Assembly (NCBI GenBank): GCA_037179515.1
Contig: JAXCGZ010019130.1
Coordinates: forward strand, 1-64,000
Length of the DNA stretch: 64,000 nt
Origin: Halocaridina rubra
Taxonomy: Eukaryota > Arthropoda > Malacostraca > Decapoda > Atyidae
Reading direction: 5' to 3'
The notes under the pieces were generated by a model. It did not search any database, was not told the origin of the DNA, and saw only the letters and a list, made by a program, of their open reading frames with translations. The position numbers and the translations under genes were made by a program. Positions 1-13,440 of this stretch are shown in pieces; the first letter of the stretch is position 1, and each line of letters begins with the position of its first letter.

Positions 1-251
1 AAGAATAGTCCTAGGGCATGTTCTCTTCGCCCATACCCCAAGGGTACCGCCCACAAAAGATTATGCTTATAAATCTAAGACTGTGCACTATATACAAACA
101 CTTATAAGCACAAATCAATCACTGTCACATTAAGCCTAATGTCTCAAAAAATAAAGTTCCAAAACGTTCTATTTCACTGAAATAACGAAGAAATATACAG
201 CGCTTTCAAAACGGTGTTTACAACTCCGCTTCTCCAACTCGACCCTGCCAG
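1..251 (+). other. possible 5' untranslated exon of TFIIIA copy 1
   Basis: A textbook donor, CAG followed by GTAAGT, sits at 252. The next supported exon (1704) begins with its ATG directly after an AG acceptor, so an upstream non-coding exon is required, and this is the nearest good donor. No TATA box or initiator could be assigned. The exon start is unknown and may lie outside the window. Confidence 0.3.
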
Positions 252-399
252 GTAAGTATGCCAATAATTAGACGTTTTTATGCAAGGTTGACGAGTATGA
301 TAATGCTTCTTCTTCATTAGAAAGTAAATAAGAATTTAGTCATCTGTACTACGGACTACTAACCTTTATTTCGATTATTTTTCTAATTTGAAAGAACCA

Positions 400-1110
400 G
401 AGTTGTATATTATTGATATAGAGGATTTATGAGTTGGGTTAAAAAGCTAAAATCATGGTAAATTTTAACAATTGCACCCGTCTCAATATAGAGCCGAAAA
501 TTGAATTTCCTATAAAATTCTGATTGTGTTTTTAATGAATATGACCTTGTAAGCATTTGATGTTTTTAAATAAATGTGAACTTGAAAACGCGTAATTTAC
601 TGTTATTTGGATTAGATTAAGTTAGGTTAGCATATACATTACGACAGGTTTCAAGGTCACACATAAACAATAAGAAAAATATAATTTTCCACATTCAATG
701 GTAGACGAGTGCATTTGTAAAGAAATACTAAGTCCATTGCACGTTATTGTTTAGCGAGCAAAAATTCATCTCGTGTTTATTTTTAGTCTTCAAATCCGTC
801 TTTGGTATTACCTTTTGCGCTTAAATCCATTTCATGTTATCTTTATATTGCTTAAATCCATTTTATGTTAGCTTTATATTGCTTAAATCCATTATATGTT
901 AGCTTTATATTGCTTAAATTCATTTCATGTTATCTTTTTATTGTTTACATCCATTTCATGTTACCTTCATATTGCTTAAATCCATTTCATGTTATCTTTA
1001 TATTGCTTAAATCCATTTCATGTTATTATTATATTGCTTAAAAACATTCGTCGTGTCTTGCACAGGTCAAGAGAGTAAGACGAACATTTTCTAGGGCCAA
1101 TAGTAGTGGC
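400..1110. repeat. dispersed AT-rich repeat, copy A
   Basis: Shares blocks with 11080-11470: a TTATGAGTTGGGTT-like block, the phrase CTTAAATCCATTTCATG, and a CATGTCTTGCACA-like block in the same order. It contains the 31-bp array listed separately. The family is not recognised. Confidence 0.45.
819..1046. repeat. 31-bp tandem repeat, about 7 units
   Basis: The phrase GCTTAAATCCATTTCATG recurs at about 819, 850, 881, 912, 943, 974 and 1005, a constant 31-base spacing with a few substitutions per unit. It lies upstream of TFIIIA copy 1. Confidence 0.85.
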
Positions 1111-1944
1111 ACTGTTATTTTTGGACTAAACCATTTTTTACTGATAGGTTCTGGCGGTTTGTGAATTAATCTAATAATTGTTTTTCGTAAATCGCCAATT
1201 CTTTGTCTTAGGACCAATATTGGTGAATGACCTAATCTAACTAACCAAACCAAACCTAACTCTAATCAGTGGTGGAAACCAGTCATTATTCCCCTACTCC
1301 TCCTCTCATGGTAAATGTCCTGGCTAAGGTCAATATCTTGTAAATATTTGTTCTAATGTTATATTGACATCATTTTCACCATTGCCCAATTATATTTCAT
1401 ATTTTCCCCTCCATGATTTTCATTTTTACCCATGCCCAAAGAATTTTTCATGTGTTTCTTACATTAATTTACTTTTGCATGGATACTATACAATCTTGGT
1501 AATTTGTTCTTAAGTAGAGTATGTGGTAGTAACTCATTTCTGATTGATGTTGCTATTTATTATAGCACTAACCTTTTTGGTGTTTCTCCATTACCCTTTC
1601 CTTCTGTATGAAATTGCTACATTGATCATATTTATTTCTCATATAGACAATATGTTTACTGCTATATTGATTTTGAGGAATAATGCGTAGTTTGATATTT
1701 CAGATGACAGACGACAATTATATTAATCATGATAAAGAGCAACTGCATCCTCAAATCTCATATATATCATACTTGCTGAAGTTAGAATTGTTATTTATCA
1801 TTGTTTGAGCAAGCAGTTCACTTCAGAAATGAGCAAGAATAGATTTGCCCTAAAGTACATTTAGTGCTTAATATGGAGACATCAGAACTTCCTGACTCAC
1901 TTTCATGTAAAAAAGTAAAACTTTCTGATCAACCTCCTGAAGAT

Positions 1945-2118
1945 AATATACAGAAGTGTAGTGAGTTAGAACAGAAAAATGAGCCTCAAAAACGATATAA
2001 AACGAAAAATAAATGTGAAAAAGAATTTAAGAATATACAGAAGTGTAGTAAGTTAGAACAGAAAAATAAGCCTCAAAAACGATATAAAACTAAAAATAAA
2101 TGTGAAAAAGAATTTAAG
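1945..2118 (+). repeat. in-frame 87-bp tandem duplication in copy 1
   Basis: Codons 1945-2031 and 2032-2118 encode two near-identical 29-residue blocks, each starting NIQKCS and ending KCEKEFK. They differ at two residues, Glu to Lys both times. Copy 2 has a single related block. The duplication keeps the reading frame and lies in the charged, disordered region before the fingers. Confidence 0.9.
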
Positions 2119-2599
2119 AATAACATAAAATGTGAAGTAGATGTTCAGTCAGATTCTGGAGTGGAAGCTGAAACTACTGTGAAAAAAGAAAAAGTGGGGA
2201 ATTCGTTACATGATATTATTATTGAAGTAGAAACAAATGCATTTGAAGAAAATGAAGAGTATACATCAGATGATGAAGATAAACATAACCTCCCATCTAA
2301 GAGAAGAAGGACACCATCTGGGTCCATTATTCTTGTTTATGAATGTCCGTTTGAAGGATGCAGCGAAGAATTCAGAAGACCCTATCGCTTAATAGAACAT
2401 CAACGTCAACATACAGGAGAGGTATTTTTTGTTATATAAGATTAAACCAGACTTATATGAGAAAAGTAATACTATGAATTTATGATAGTTATATGTTATT
2501 TAGTATATATTTAAGCTTAGTTATGAAAATTAAAAGTGTATGAAAATCAAGGAAGTAGTAGAAGGAATTTAGATAGTTTTCAATTGAAAATTAATAGAT

Positions 2600-2860
2600 A
2601 ATGGCATTGTCACTTGTTTACTCCATCATATCACATGGCAACCCTCTACACCTATCACACCAGTTGACTGTGATAGCAGGTGCAAAAAATCTATTTAGCC
2701 CACGTCACTTATACACTATCCTTCTCCATTCATTTCTATCTCTTGTACTTTCTCTTCCCTGCTCCACTAACTTGCCACGTGCATCCAATGGTCTTTTCAT
2801 CCCATCCATCCATCCTGTTTTAGGTCTTCCTTTTGGCCTTACTTTAAGAGGATTTCTTGT
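2600..2860 (-). mobile_element. LINE reverse transcriptase C-terminal and 3' fragment
   Basis: The minus strand reads a GRPK-type motif, a GWMDGMK-type motif and a terminal RNEWRRIV-like end, then a 3' tail around CACCTGCTATCACAGT. The same order occurs on the plus strand at 61500-61720. It lies in the first intron of TFIIIA copy 1. Confidence 0.7.
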
Positions 2861-5539
2861 TAAAAAAAAAAAAGCCTCCATGGACTACATAGACACACTT
2901 TCTCGTGCTTTATCCTTTCTATTTCAGTGATCCTGTTCATTCTTATGACTAATCTTATATGTTATAAATTGCTCAGAATGCAATATTAAGCAATCAGCAT
3001 AATATCATTCCATCACAAAGAAGTTGATAAGAACTTTATTGTGCATAATATATATGCAAATTTACCGCTTATCCAGGAATTATAATCAAAGTCCTTATAT
3101 TACTCTCTACTTGTATATGTGTGTCCCCCTATTACTGTATTACATATTAGCAATCAGCAGTGATTAATTTTAGCTTTTTAGGTGCTCTGGACTGTATATA
3201 AAACCAATTTTATATCTTACATGGGTTGCAGAATATTTACTTGCTTGGGACAAAATGAAATCACCATTCCTGTTGTACCAAAAGGAAATTAAGGTGAACC
3301 AAAATATGATGAATTAGGTCACAAATTAAAAAAAAAGTGTGTTCATATCATATAATTTGGAATACTGTATTAAAGTTTCGGAAGCTAATTGGCATGAAGA
3401 TATCAAAAGTATCAAAACCTAAAAAAAAAAACTATTATTTTTTTTATATTCTTTTAAGCTTTTCTGTAAAGTATCTTCTATGAGTTGGGAAAGTATATTA
3501 CTGTAAGACATATATCGGAGACGAGTACCCTCTGGTTGCCATGTACAAGCTCTTATTGTTTAAAAAAATGTTCAGTCGCCAGTCTATCTAATTATGTGAT
3601 GCATAGTAATTTAACCTGGTGTATATGATGTGTGAATGTACCGTTTTACTTTTTCAGTGTGCTGTAGTGATCTAAGCATGCATAGTAGTATTGAAATTAA
3701 TGACTGTTGCATCTCACTTTGTGAAATAACTTTTTAGTGATAACTAGCATTAGTTATGGTATCAGCCTTTTCTACAGATGCCTATATATACTATATGAAA
3801 ATCCCTTTTATGACTGGTTTTGAAACTTTTTATTGGCATAGGTTTGATCTTCACTATTATGACTGTGAGCAAGCTGGAGGTGCAAATGAGTATTAGTTTT
3901 GTTATCTTTTCTCTCCGTTTGATTGTGGCCAATGTTGTGTCGCTGATGGGAGAGAACAATAATGACATGAAGGTTATCAGTGGCAAAAGATCGTTATTAT
4001 AATTTCGAGGAAAGGTATGCAAATTAATGGCTATCACCAAAGCTGCTCTTATCCAGATGAAATAGATAAGCAAGTAATGAGATAAATATTAACTTATCAT
4101 GAAAGAGCATAATTTTTTTTTTATATTATATCATTTATCTAGATATAGACTTAGTCACTCTTTCCAGAGACCCCATAGGTGTACAGTTGAAGATTGCGAC
4201 AGAATGTATGCTCGCAGGCAGCATCTTCTTAGACACATTGCTGTCTCTCACCAGAAACGTAGACCTAAAGAAAATTTGAAGTAAGTACTGTACTATCTTC
4301 ATTATTCATATATTAGAAATTATTTATGGAGGTTGCAGTCAGTATTTGTTTGACTTACAGGGTAGAGGATTACTGATGCTAGATTCTTTTGTATTTAACA
4401 CAGATGTAATGAATGTGGCAAAATGCTCGCAAATAAGTATAGTTTAGCTAAGCACCGTTTCCGTGCTCATGTGCGAGAAAATTACAAATGTGAAGATTGT
4501 GGACAGATTTTCAAGAAACAGCAACATCTTCAAACTCACACTTATACACATACTGGAATTGAGCCTTACAAGTAAGTTGATCATTAGTTAATGCTCTGTT
4601 CTCATTGTATATCTTAAAAGAAAACTATCAGTGTTTATAGTCTTACAAATTTTCTTAAAGCTGTGGATATTATACATACGATTTGGAGATTTTTCAGTTA
4701 TTTAGTTTGTCACAGTTATAGCCTATCGAGAAACCAGTTTGTAGAATGAGTTCAAAATGTAATAATAATAGATCAAAACTTGCATTTAGAGAATTATTTT
4801 TACAATTTTAGATGCAACTATCCTGGCTGTGAATCACGCTTCCTTGTTCCAAGCAAACTGAAGAGACATGCAGTTATTCATGCAAAAGGCCGTTATGTAT
4901 GTCCAATTGAAGTATGTTCTCAGCCTTTTGATAAATATACAGAACTTCAAACACATCTTTCATTGAGTCACACTAAAGGTAAGCTTAATTGGGGGATTGA
5001 TTGAAAGCTGAAAAAAAAAAAATTAAATAGTGCAAAACTTTTTAAAATGTATTTTCAGTTCAGTGCTTATAGACCAGTTGTGATGCATAATGCATTATGC
5101 TCTCTTGCACATATTGTATACATATTTCATTAAAAAAAGTGAGAATTAGAGTTCAAGTATTCAATTCTTTTGCTTAATAGTATTTTGGTGAGCTTAGCAT
5201 AAAATGGATACTCGTTTGAAAAAAATATCAGTAGTGTTTGGATATGCATAATAATCGTGGTTAATGGTTCTTGACTGCCATGAACACAAAAAATATTCAC
5301 TACTGTAAAATGAAAGTCATCATATGCCTTGCTTACTGAAATGAATATTTTATATCTAGTGTATTTTATATTTAAATATTTCTTACATAGTTTACTCAAT
5401 TCTTCTGATCTTTATTTTTCAAGTTTGTGACATATGTGGGAGAAGCTACAAGGAACTTCGCCAACTTAGAATTCACCGTAAAACTCACTAATATATACTC
5501 TTATGTGAAGCATTTTTATGTCTTGTGGCTAATTCTGGC

Positions 5540-5758
5540 TAGTACTTTGGTAATGCGCTGGCCTCGCATTCGCGAGGTCGACAGATCGGTTCCCGTTCAG
5601 GACCGAGAGTTTAAGCTGTTTACAGGGAAGGTCACTGCTGTGGCTGAACACCATAGTGGGGGGTTGGGGCTTGCACCGGCTGACGCCCGCCAGAGCAGGG
5701 GCGATGCCTCTGATAGGAGGGCTAAAACAGCAAACTTTAACTTTAACTTTAACTTTTA
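5540..5758 (+). mobile_element. tRNA-derived SINE at the broken splice site of copy 1
   Basis: GC-rich block with a tRNA-like head: TGGTAATGCGCTGG resembles part of an A box, CCTCG/CGAGG forms an anticodon-like stem, and GGTTCCCG lies where a B box would be. It ends in (CTTTAA)n repeats at 5735-5758. Copy 2 has no such block at the matching site (after 46583), so insertion followed the duplication or was lost in copy 2. It looks 5'-truncated. Confidence 0.6.
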
Positions 5759-5759
5759 A

Positions 5760-7154
5760 TTGTGATGGTTAGGTTGAAATTTAATGATAGCGCTTGATAC
5801 TTTTATGCTTTTCGTATGTATCATGACCTTCTGTAGTTTATTATACAGAATTGGTAACTAAATAGGCTTTTCTTTTGGAAAAGACATTTTATTTCCTTGA
5901 CCAATTAATAAAGCCTGTATAATATTTATAAAATATGGCGTAAGTAGATTAAGCTAGAAATTTAAGCAGTTTCTGTGTTCTACAAGCTAATTAAATGCCT
6001 TTTGTTACCTCTAAATTTATCATAATATGTACATATCCGATAATTTAGTCGGCAGAGCATTTAAAGTGCTCCTAATGCTTCACAGTTGCTGAAAATTGTT
6101 TATTGTAAAAGAATTTCTCATAATGAGAATTGCCACTTTCCTTCGTCTGTCCCTTTTCTTTTTTCTTTTTTTATATGGTTATTGAGCAGTATGACACCCT
6201 GCTCATCGGGAACAGAATAATTTTAAATAATAAAAGTTCAAACACGATGTCTTCTCCCAAGTACTCACAAGGTGTCCACAAAAATTATAAGAGATCCAAG
6301 TGAGTGGGACTCTTATTAGCCAAATGATATATCTGCTTATTTCAAGCATAGGGTGTCCGAAGCTGTAACAGGAAACAGTCCCCATTTTCACTTGTGATAT
6401 GTGTTTAATATAAATTTCAAAGGCAGCTTACATATTGGAACTATTATAGTGATGAGTTTTTTATTTATGACTCAAGAAATGAAGAAAATGGGATATGAGA
6501 TATTAAATTTTTCAACCAAGCAGAATCTTCAACTTTTGATGCAAAACAATCACTGGTTTGCAAATGAATCTTTTAAGTTAGTGCCTCATTTATTTTAACA
6601 GTTTATACACTAAATGGATTGTCCCAAAACACCTTGATTCCATTTGTATATGCAGTGTTGCCTGACAAGTCATTGCAAACTTAGAAAACCTTTGTGGAGA
6701 ATATCAAAATACTTAATACTACTCAAAGATCATCAGCAAGCTTTGAATTATTTGTACAGTTAATGTGTTTTTTAAATATATTTGGTCAGAAATCAATATT
6801 TCTCTTATTCCTGATTAAAGAAATTGAAAATATTAATATCCATTCATTGGTGAATTGTTGGTCGATGAATTGCTGTTGGTGAATTTATCGGATACAGAAT
6901 GCAAGGAGGGCAGTGTTTGGGTATTCAGTAGCAGGAGAGAAACTTCAAGGGTCTGTGAGCAAAAGTGATAGGGAGGAAAATTTATTGATAAATATGTCTC
7001 TGGAAATGCATATAAATGGTATAGTAAAGGCAGCAATTTCTGTTTAGCAAATCTAAGGGTGGCCAGATATTGTAGAGTAACCTTAGCTTACTCTAGGGTT
7101 ATTTATATTTAAAAGCCAAGTCATGTAACTTAAGTTAACCTTACCTAATAATTT
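5760..7154. other. diverged intron-derived sequence of TFIIIA copy 1, no gene seen
   Basis: The part to about 6450 matches, in order, the intron of copy 2 at about 46650-47500, for example the AATGAGAATTG and CTGTCCC blocks. It lacks the LINE tail present in copy 2 at 47175-47330. Nothing coding is convincing after 6450. Confidence 0.5.
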
Positions 7155-7570
7155 ATGGGGTTATTCAAGTTTACATGGGGTTTTGTGGATTACTCATCCC
7201 TTACAGGCTCTGTAAGGGCCTTCATACATTTGAAAAAGAAACGTTTAATATTTATGAGGCTTCGGCTTGAATATGCAGCACCATTTTGGGATCCTGGCTT
7301 CAAAAATCATTGGAATACATTGGAGACAGTTCAAAGACATGCTACAAAGCTGGTGAAAAGGATACATAATCTCAGTTATGAGAAAAAGCTAAACGAGTTA
7401 GAATTGCCATCATTCAGAGCTAGAAAAGCAGAGGGACATGGTAACGATTTTTAAATTTCTTCTTGTTTAGACAAAGAGGATAGGGAGCATTACATTGATG
7501 TGGATGTCTCTAGAACCAGAGGTCATACTGTGAATCTTAGTAAACAACTTCTTTGCAAGATATAAGGTAG
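7155..7570 (+). mobile_element. LINE reverse transcriptase C-terminal fragment
   Basis: The frame from 7243 carries the end-of-RT signature RLEYAAPFWDPG, then KNHWNTLETVQRHATKLV and IHNLSYEKKL, typical of CR1/L2-like non-LTR elements. It shifts frame and stops at 7452; the related reading resumes in pieces up to about 7565. This is not a host gene. Confidence 0.75.
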
Positions 7571-7847
7571 TAGTTTTTAGTGTAAGAATAGTTAATAATG
7601 GGAATTCTCTAAGTAAGAAGCAGTAAATGCAGTCATATGTTAAAGGTTAGCTATGAAAACTGTTTAGTAAAAAATTAAACCAATGAGGTGATGATGCATT
7701 ACGAACAAAGACAAGCCTTAACCCCAGAACATAGATATATTCGTTATACACAACTATTCATGATCTGACAGAAAAAACAAAAAGAAAATATATTTTTTGA
7801 AATCTCAAACACATCATACACCATTGTTTTTATTATTACTATTTGGG

Positions 7848-8048
7848 GCAGTAGGGGAGTTGGCTGTTATGAAGCGACACAGGTTGTGGAAGAGCCGGGA
7901 GGATGAGCTGTGGCACTCCAGCAGTGCCATCTGAATGGTCGCTAGCTCCCTCGTCATTGCCCTTTAGAGCTAAGTAATCCCCTTATTATTTTCTTTTTTT
8001 TTATGTCAGCTACCTCCCAATCAAAGGGGGAAACAGCCAAGGTAGATA
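7848..8048 (+). mobile_element. 3' tail of the RTE-like LINE
   Basis: From GGGCAGTAGGGGAGTTGGC to AAACAGCCAAGGTAGATAGA this matches 58236-58443, the tail of the RTE-like element. It includes CTCCAGCAGTGCCATCTGAA and the terminal AAAGGGGGAAACAGCC. Only the 3' end is present, the normal result of 5' truncation on insertion. Confidence 0.8.
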
Positions 8049-8049
8049 G

Positions 8050-8317
8050 AATAATACACTGAGCAAACTGTAACCCAAAGTGCTCTCTCTCTCTCTCTCT
8101 CTCACATATATATTACTATTATTATTATTATTGTGATACACTGAGCAGACAATAATCCAAAGTGCTCTCTCTCCTTCACACACTTGTCTTCTTTATATTG
8201 TTGTTATTATTATTATTATTATTATAATACACTGAGCAGACAGTATCCCAGAGTATTCTTGCTTTCTCTCTCTCTCTCTCCTTCACACATATCTTCTTTA
8301 TATTGTTTTTGTTATTA

Positions 8318-8355
<38 letters not shown>

Positions 8356-8383
8356 ATACACTGAGCAGACAGTATCCCAGAGT

Positions 8384-8479
<96 letters not shown>

Positions 8480-8485
8480 TTGAAG
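8050..8485. repeat. compound minisatellite with ATT and CT tracts
   Basis: A phrase around ACACTGAGCAGACAGTA occurs four times (about 8057, 8135, 8228, 8358), each followed by a CT run and an ATT run. The last CT tract, 8384-8480, is the longest. Apparent Arg-Glu and Asn-rich frames here are repeat artefacts. Confidence 0.85.
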
Positions 8486-10543
<2,058 letters not shown>

Positions 10544-11079
10544 CTAAATAAATATGATCAAACATTTTCGAATATTAAGGTGGATGCATGTCAGTCCTTT
10601 TTTTCCTTTTTTTTTTTTATAAAAATTGCTATACTTTACTGTCAAATATACGTTTATAGAATATATTTTAATTTTTTTTTTCATCACTCTCATTTTACGT
10701 CTTTCGTACAGTTTGTAAGAATTAATTAGGTCCCGGACCTTGAGTACACCACATAAGTCAAAATGTAAAAAGCTTTTAATAGAATGGAAGACCAACAGCC
10801 ATAACTGAAGAAGATCCAATTTCAAGTAACTAAATATACTTAATGGACAGGACTCATCTACGTTATTTAGATATTATTTGGATGATTTTAAAAAAAATAA
10901 TGAATACAACACTATTTTTTTTTATTATTAATTGCATAGTAATTCAATATAATTTTTTTTTTCTTTCGAAAATATTTCGATACTATGAAATGGGTTTGGT
11001 CCAAATTGGTTAACTCGTCAACGAAAGGTACGCACGTTCGTCTATTCAAATTATTTTGCCACTTTGCATGAATCTAAGC

Positions 11080-11470
11080 AGCTTATTATTCATATAGTGG
11101 ATTTATTAGTTGGGTTGTAACTCAGAGACTTTTGGTATTCACATTTATTGCGTGACTTGTTATATTAATTACTTTTTTGGTCGAGTTGTTTTGGTCAACT
11201 CGTGTTACATTTGTTTGGTCAAGTCGCCATGTTTTGTATCTCGTTAAAAGTGACGCCGTTTTCTTACTTGCATTGCATATTATTGTTTTTTTTTTATTCC
11301 ATTTCACCTTATAGTCTATTGTGCTTAAATCCTTATCACGTTATTGTTTTCTGCTGATATTACCTTTTGTGATATTACCTTTAGTGCTTAAATCCATTTC
11401 ATGATATATTTTTTAGAGCTTCAATCCATGCGTCATGTCTTGCACATGTTACTAGAGTATGGCAAACTAT
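11080..11470. repeat. dispersed AT-rich repeat, copy B
   Basis: Same blocks in the same order as 400-1110, including GGATTTATTAGTTGGGTT, CTTAAATCCATTTCATG and CGTCATGTCTTGCACATG, but with only one or two 31-bp units instead of seven. Confidence 0.45.
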
Positions 11471-11740
11471 TTCCAGTGAATTTAGCGAGAGGAAATGAGA
11501 AAAACAATATTATATAACCATTAAAAGGATTTTATTTTACAATTGCGGCTATTGTTTAAAAGGAATTTTGGAACCTACAGTTTAGCGGGGCATACCAATG
11601 TTCAAAACCTAACAATAGATGGCGATAGGCTCTGACTAGAGAACTGGCGGATGTACACACAACAAAAATGGTGATAATAGGCATATGAAACAATTTTTTA
11701 CTATCCTAACTAAATATACTTACATAACCTCTTGGTCAGG

Positions 11741-11767
11741 GGGGCTTCGCCCCCCTGGGACCCCCCA
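11741..11767. other. GC-rich perfect hairpin
   Basis: GGGGGGCTTCGCCCCCC is a six-pair G-C stem with a five-base loop, followed by TGGGACCCCCC. It is embedded in AT-rich DNA between two copies of a CTAACTATCCTAA-like phrase. No coding or known regulatory role can be assigned. Confidence 0.6.
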
Positions 11768-13222
11768 TCTAACTATCCTAATTAAGAATACTTACCTAAC
11801 CCTCAGTCGATCTACCTACCTGAGTGGAGAGATGAGGTCGTTGAGCGTCATGCCACGCTAAACTGTAAACCACCTGTAATTTTTTTCTTCAACTGTGGCT
11901 ATTGTAACTCCAATGGTCTGTGCCAGATTAGAGTACCACGTAATTTGTGCTTATCATAAGTAGGTTTAAGAAAACTGATCTCATGACTTTTATCAGCTCT
12001 GAGGTTAGGATTTAAGCTTAGTCTTTGTTAACTGTGACGAAGTGAAGATTACAGATCTCAACTTTACCCGCAGATGAAGAATAAGGACCTGTAAAAAATT
12101 CAGGTCCCAATTCTTCATGAGCGCCAAGCAGACTATAAAAAAAAAAAAAAAAAAAAAAACATTGGACATATACTGTTGTTCATTAGGATTCGTGTTCGTG
12201 AGATGTAATAACAATTTGAATTAAAATAGCCTTCCACAGGAGGGTATATACCACAAAAGTAAAAAGTAAGTAAACGTAACCCACCTTTTGCATATGCAGT
12301 ACACTTACCATATTGGCAGTTAAATTTTTTTATACTCTAGACTTGAGATTACATATTCACTGTAGAGTTAAGTGAATAAATGATATTACCGTTTACCCTG
12401 TAGAGTACTCCAGGCTAGTAAATGTTCCTATTTGTTAGCTAGTAATGTAAATTTTATGCCCTATGGGAGAATGCTATGATGCTCCCTCAGATATCATTCT
12501 CTAAAGATAGGTTCTGTATTGAATTTAATAACATATTGGATTGCCCTGGTTTATTGTGAAAAATGTATTTTTTTGTAGGATGCATTGAATTAGTATTGGA
12601 GGTGAGGTCTTTTGCTTGGCATATTTCTGTGAATGAGACATTTTATGCATTTTATTGTTTGACATTGACCATGTCAAAATGAAAATGCAACAGTGCTTCA
12701 AACACCATCAGCTTACTTAAAATGTAAATTGCCATAGAAAGATTTGGGAACAGAAGGCCCTGTTAGAAAATATTGTGTAAAATAATTGTAATTTCATTTA
12801 GATATTAAATGTATAATATTTAAAAAGTAGTAGTTTTTTACTTCTTTGGAAGTAAAAATTTGTGACCTTTGTCCTGCATGTAGTACACTGATCTTATGAT
12901 ACATTTATGAACAAGCAGTTTATTTGTAGAAAAGCTTAATCTTGGATTGAACACCTAGCAGATACGTGAAAATTTGTTATCATATTTTCTTGTATGGTAT
13001 AGTGTATTATAACCTTTGAAAGTTTGCCCTTTACCATTGGAAATCCAGTCTGATATGAAAATATTTCTTGTTTAAGTATACTGTAGTCTTCATATCTAGT
13101 GTTTTGTGAAAAACATGCTATTTGTAAGTTTTTACTACTACTCCTCTCTGTAAATAAATTTAGGCTTATAGTAATTCCAAAATATAACAATTGTTGCCCC
13201 TTTCATATATATGCACATTATG

Positions 13223-13223
<1 letters not shown>

Positions 13224-13308
<85 letters not shown>

Positions 13309-13314
13309 TATATA
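13224..13314. repeat. (TA)n microsatellite next to a short element
   Basis: TA dinucleotides with one AA interruption. The tract ends exactly where CAGAAGTTCCCGTACTTACG starts, the end of a Tigger-like element. Confidence 0.9.
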
Positions 13315-13440
13315 CAGAAGTTCCCGTACTTACGAACAACCGAGTTACAACATTCACAGATACAAACAAAAACCTACCCATTTTCTACCCTTGGATATAG
13401 ATACAAAACATTTTCTTATCTACATTGTGTAGTATTATTC
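13315..13440 (+). mobile_element. Tigger-like short element, 5' half
   Basis: Begins CAGAAGTTCCCGTACTTACG, the same end as the elements at 38352 and 63917, and continues with the shared interior TTCACAGATAC and ACCTACCCAT. The other end is missing. The abutting TA is consistent with TA target-site use. Confidence 0.65.

Larger units (their letters stand above)
1704..5560 (+). pseudogene. TFIIIA-like zinc-finger gene, truncated copy 1 (fingers 1-7)
   Basis: Exons matching copy 2: 1704-2421, 4168-4280, 4404-4571, 4812-4978 and 5424-about 5535, each with an AG acceptor; the first four have GT donors and lengths of 113, 168 and 167 for exons 2-4, as in copy 2. The ATG at 1704 opens a short frame that stops near 1803. 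The finger frame is open from about 1843, first ATG at 1873. From there a spliced frame of 354 codons encodes fingers 1-7 with all Cys and His pairs present, then stops at TAA 5489-5491 immediately after finger 7. Beyond the stop, finger 8 is damaged: its second Cys position reads Ser. A SINE sits at the donor site. The last two exons of copy 2, covering fingers 8-9 and the C-terminus, were not found. Seven intact fingers leave open a short expressed protein, but loss of both ends favours a pseudogene. Confidence 0.75.

Noticed and set aside
819..1046. CRISPR-like regular repeats
   Set aside because: Units are directly adjacent with no unique spacers, and the genome is eukaryotic.
3762..4073. 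Frames on both strands in the intron of TFIIIA copy 1
   Set aside because: They overlap sequence matching the copy 2 intron at 44850-45080, where the frame is not conserved.
5427..5759. Plus-strand frame of 110 codons over the end of TFIIIA copy 1
   Set aside because: Uses the wrong frame of the finger 7 exon and then runs through the SINE.
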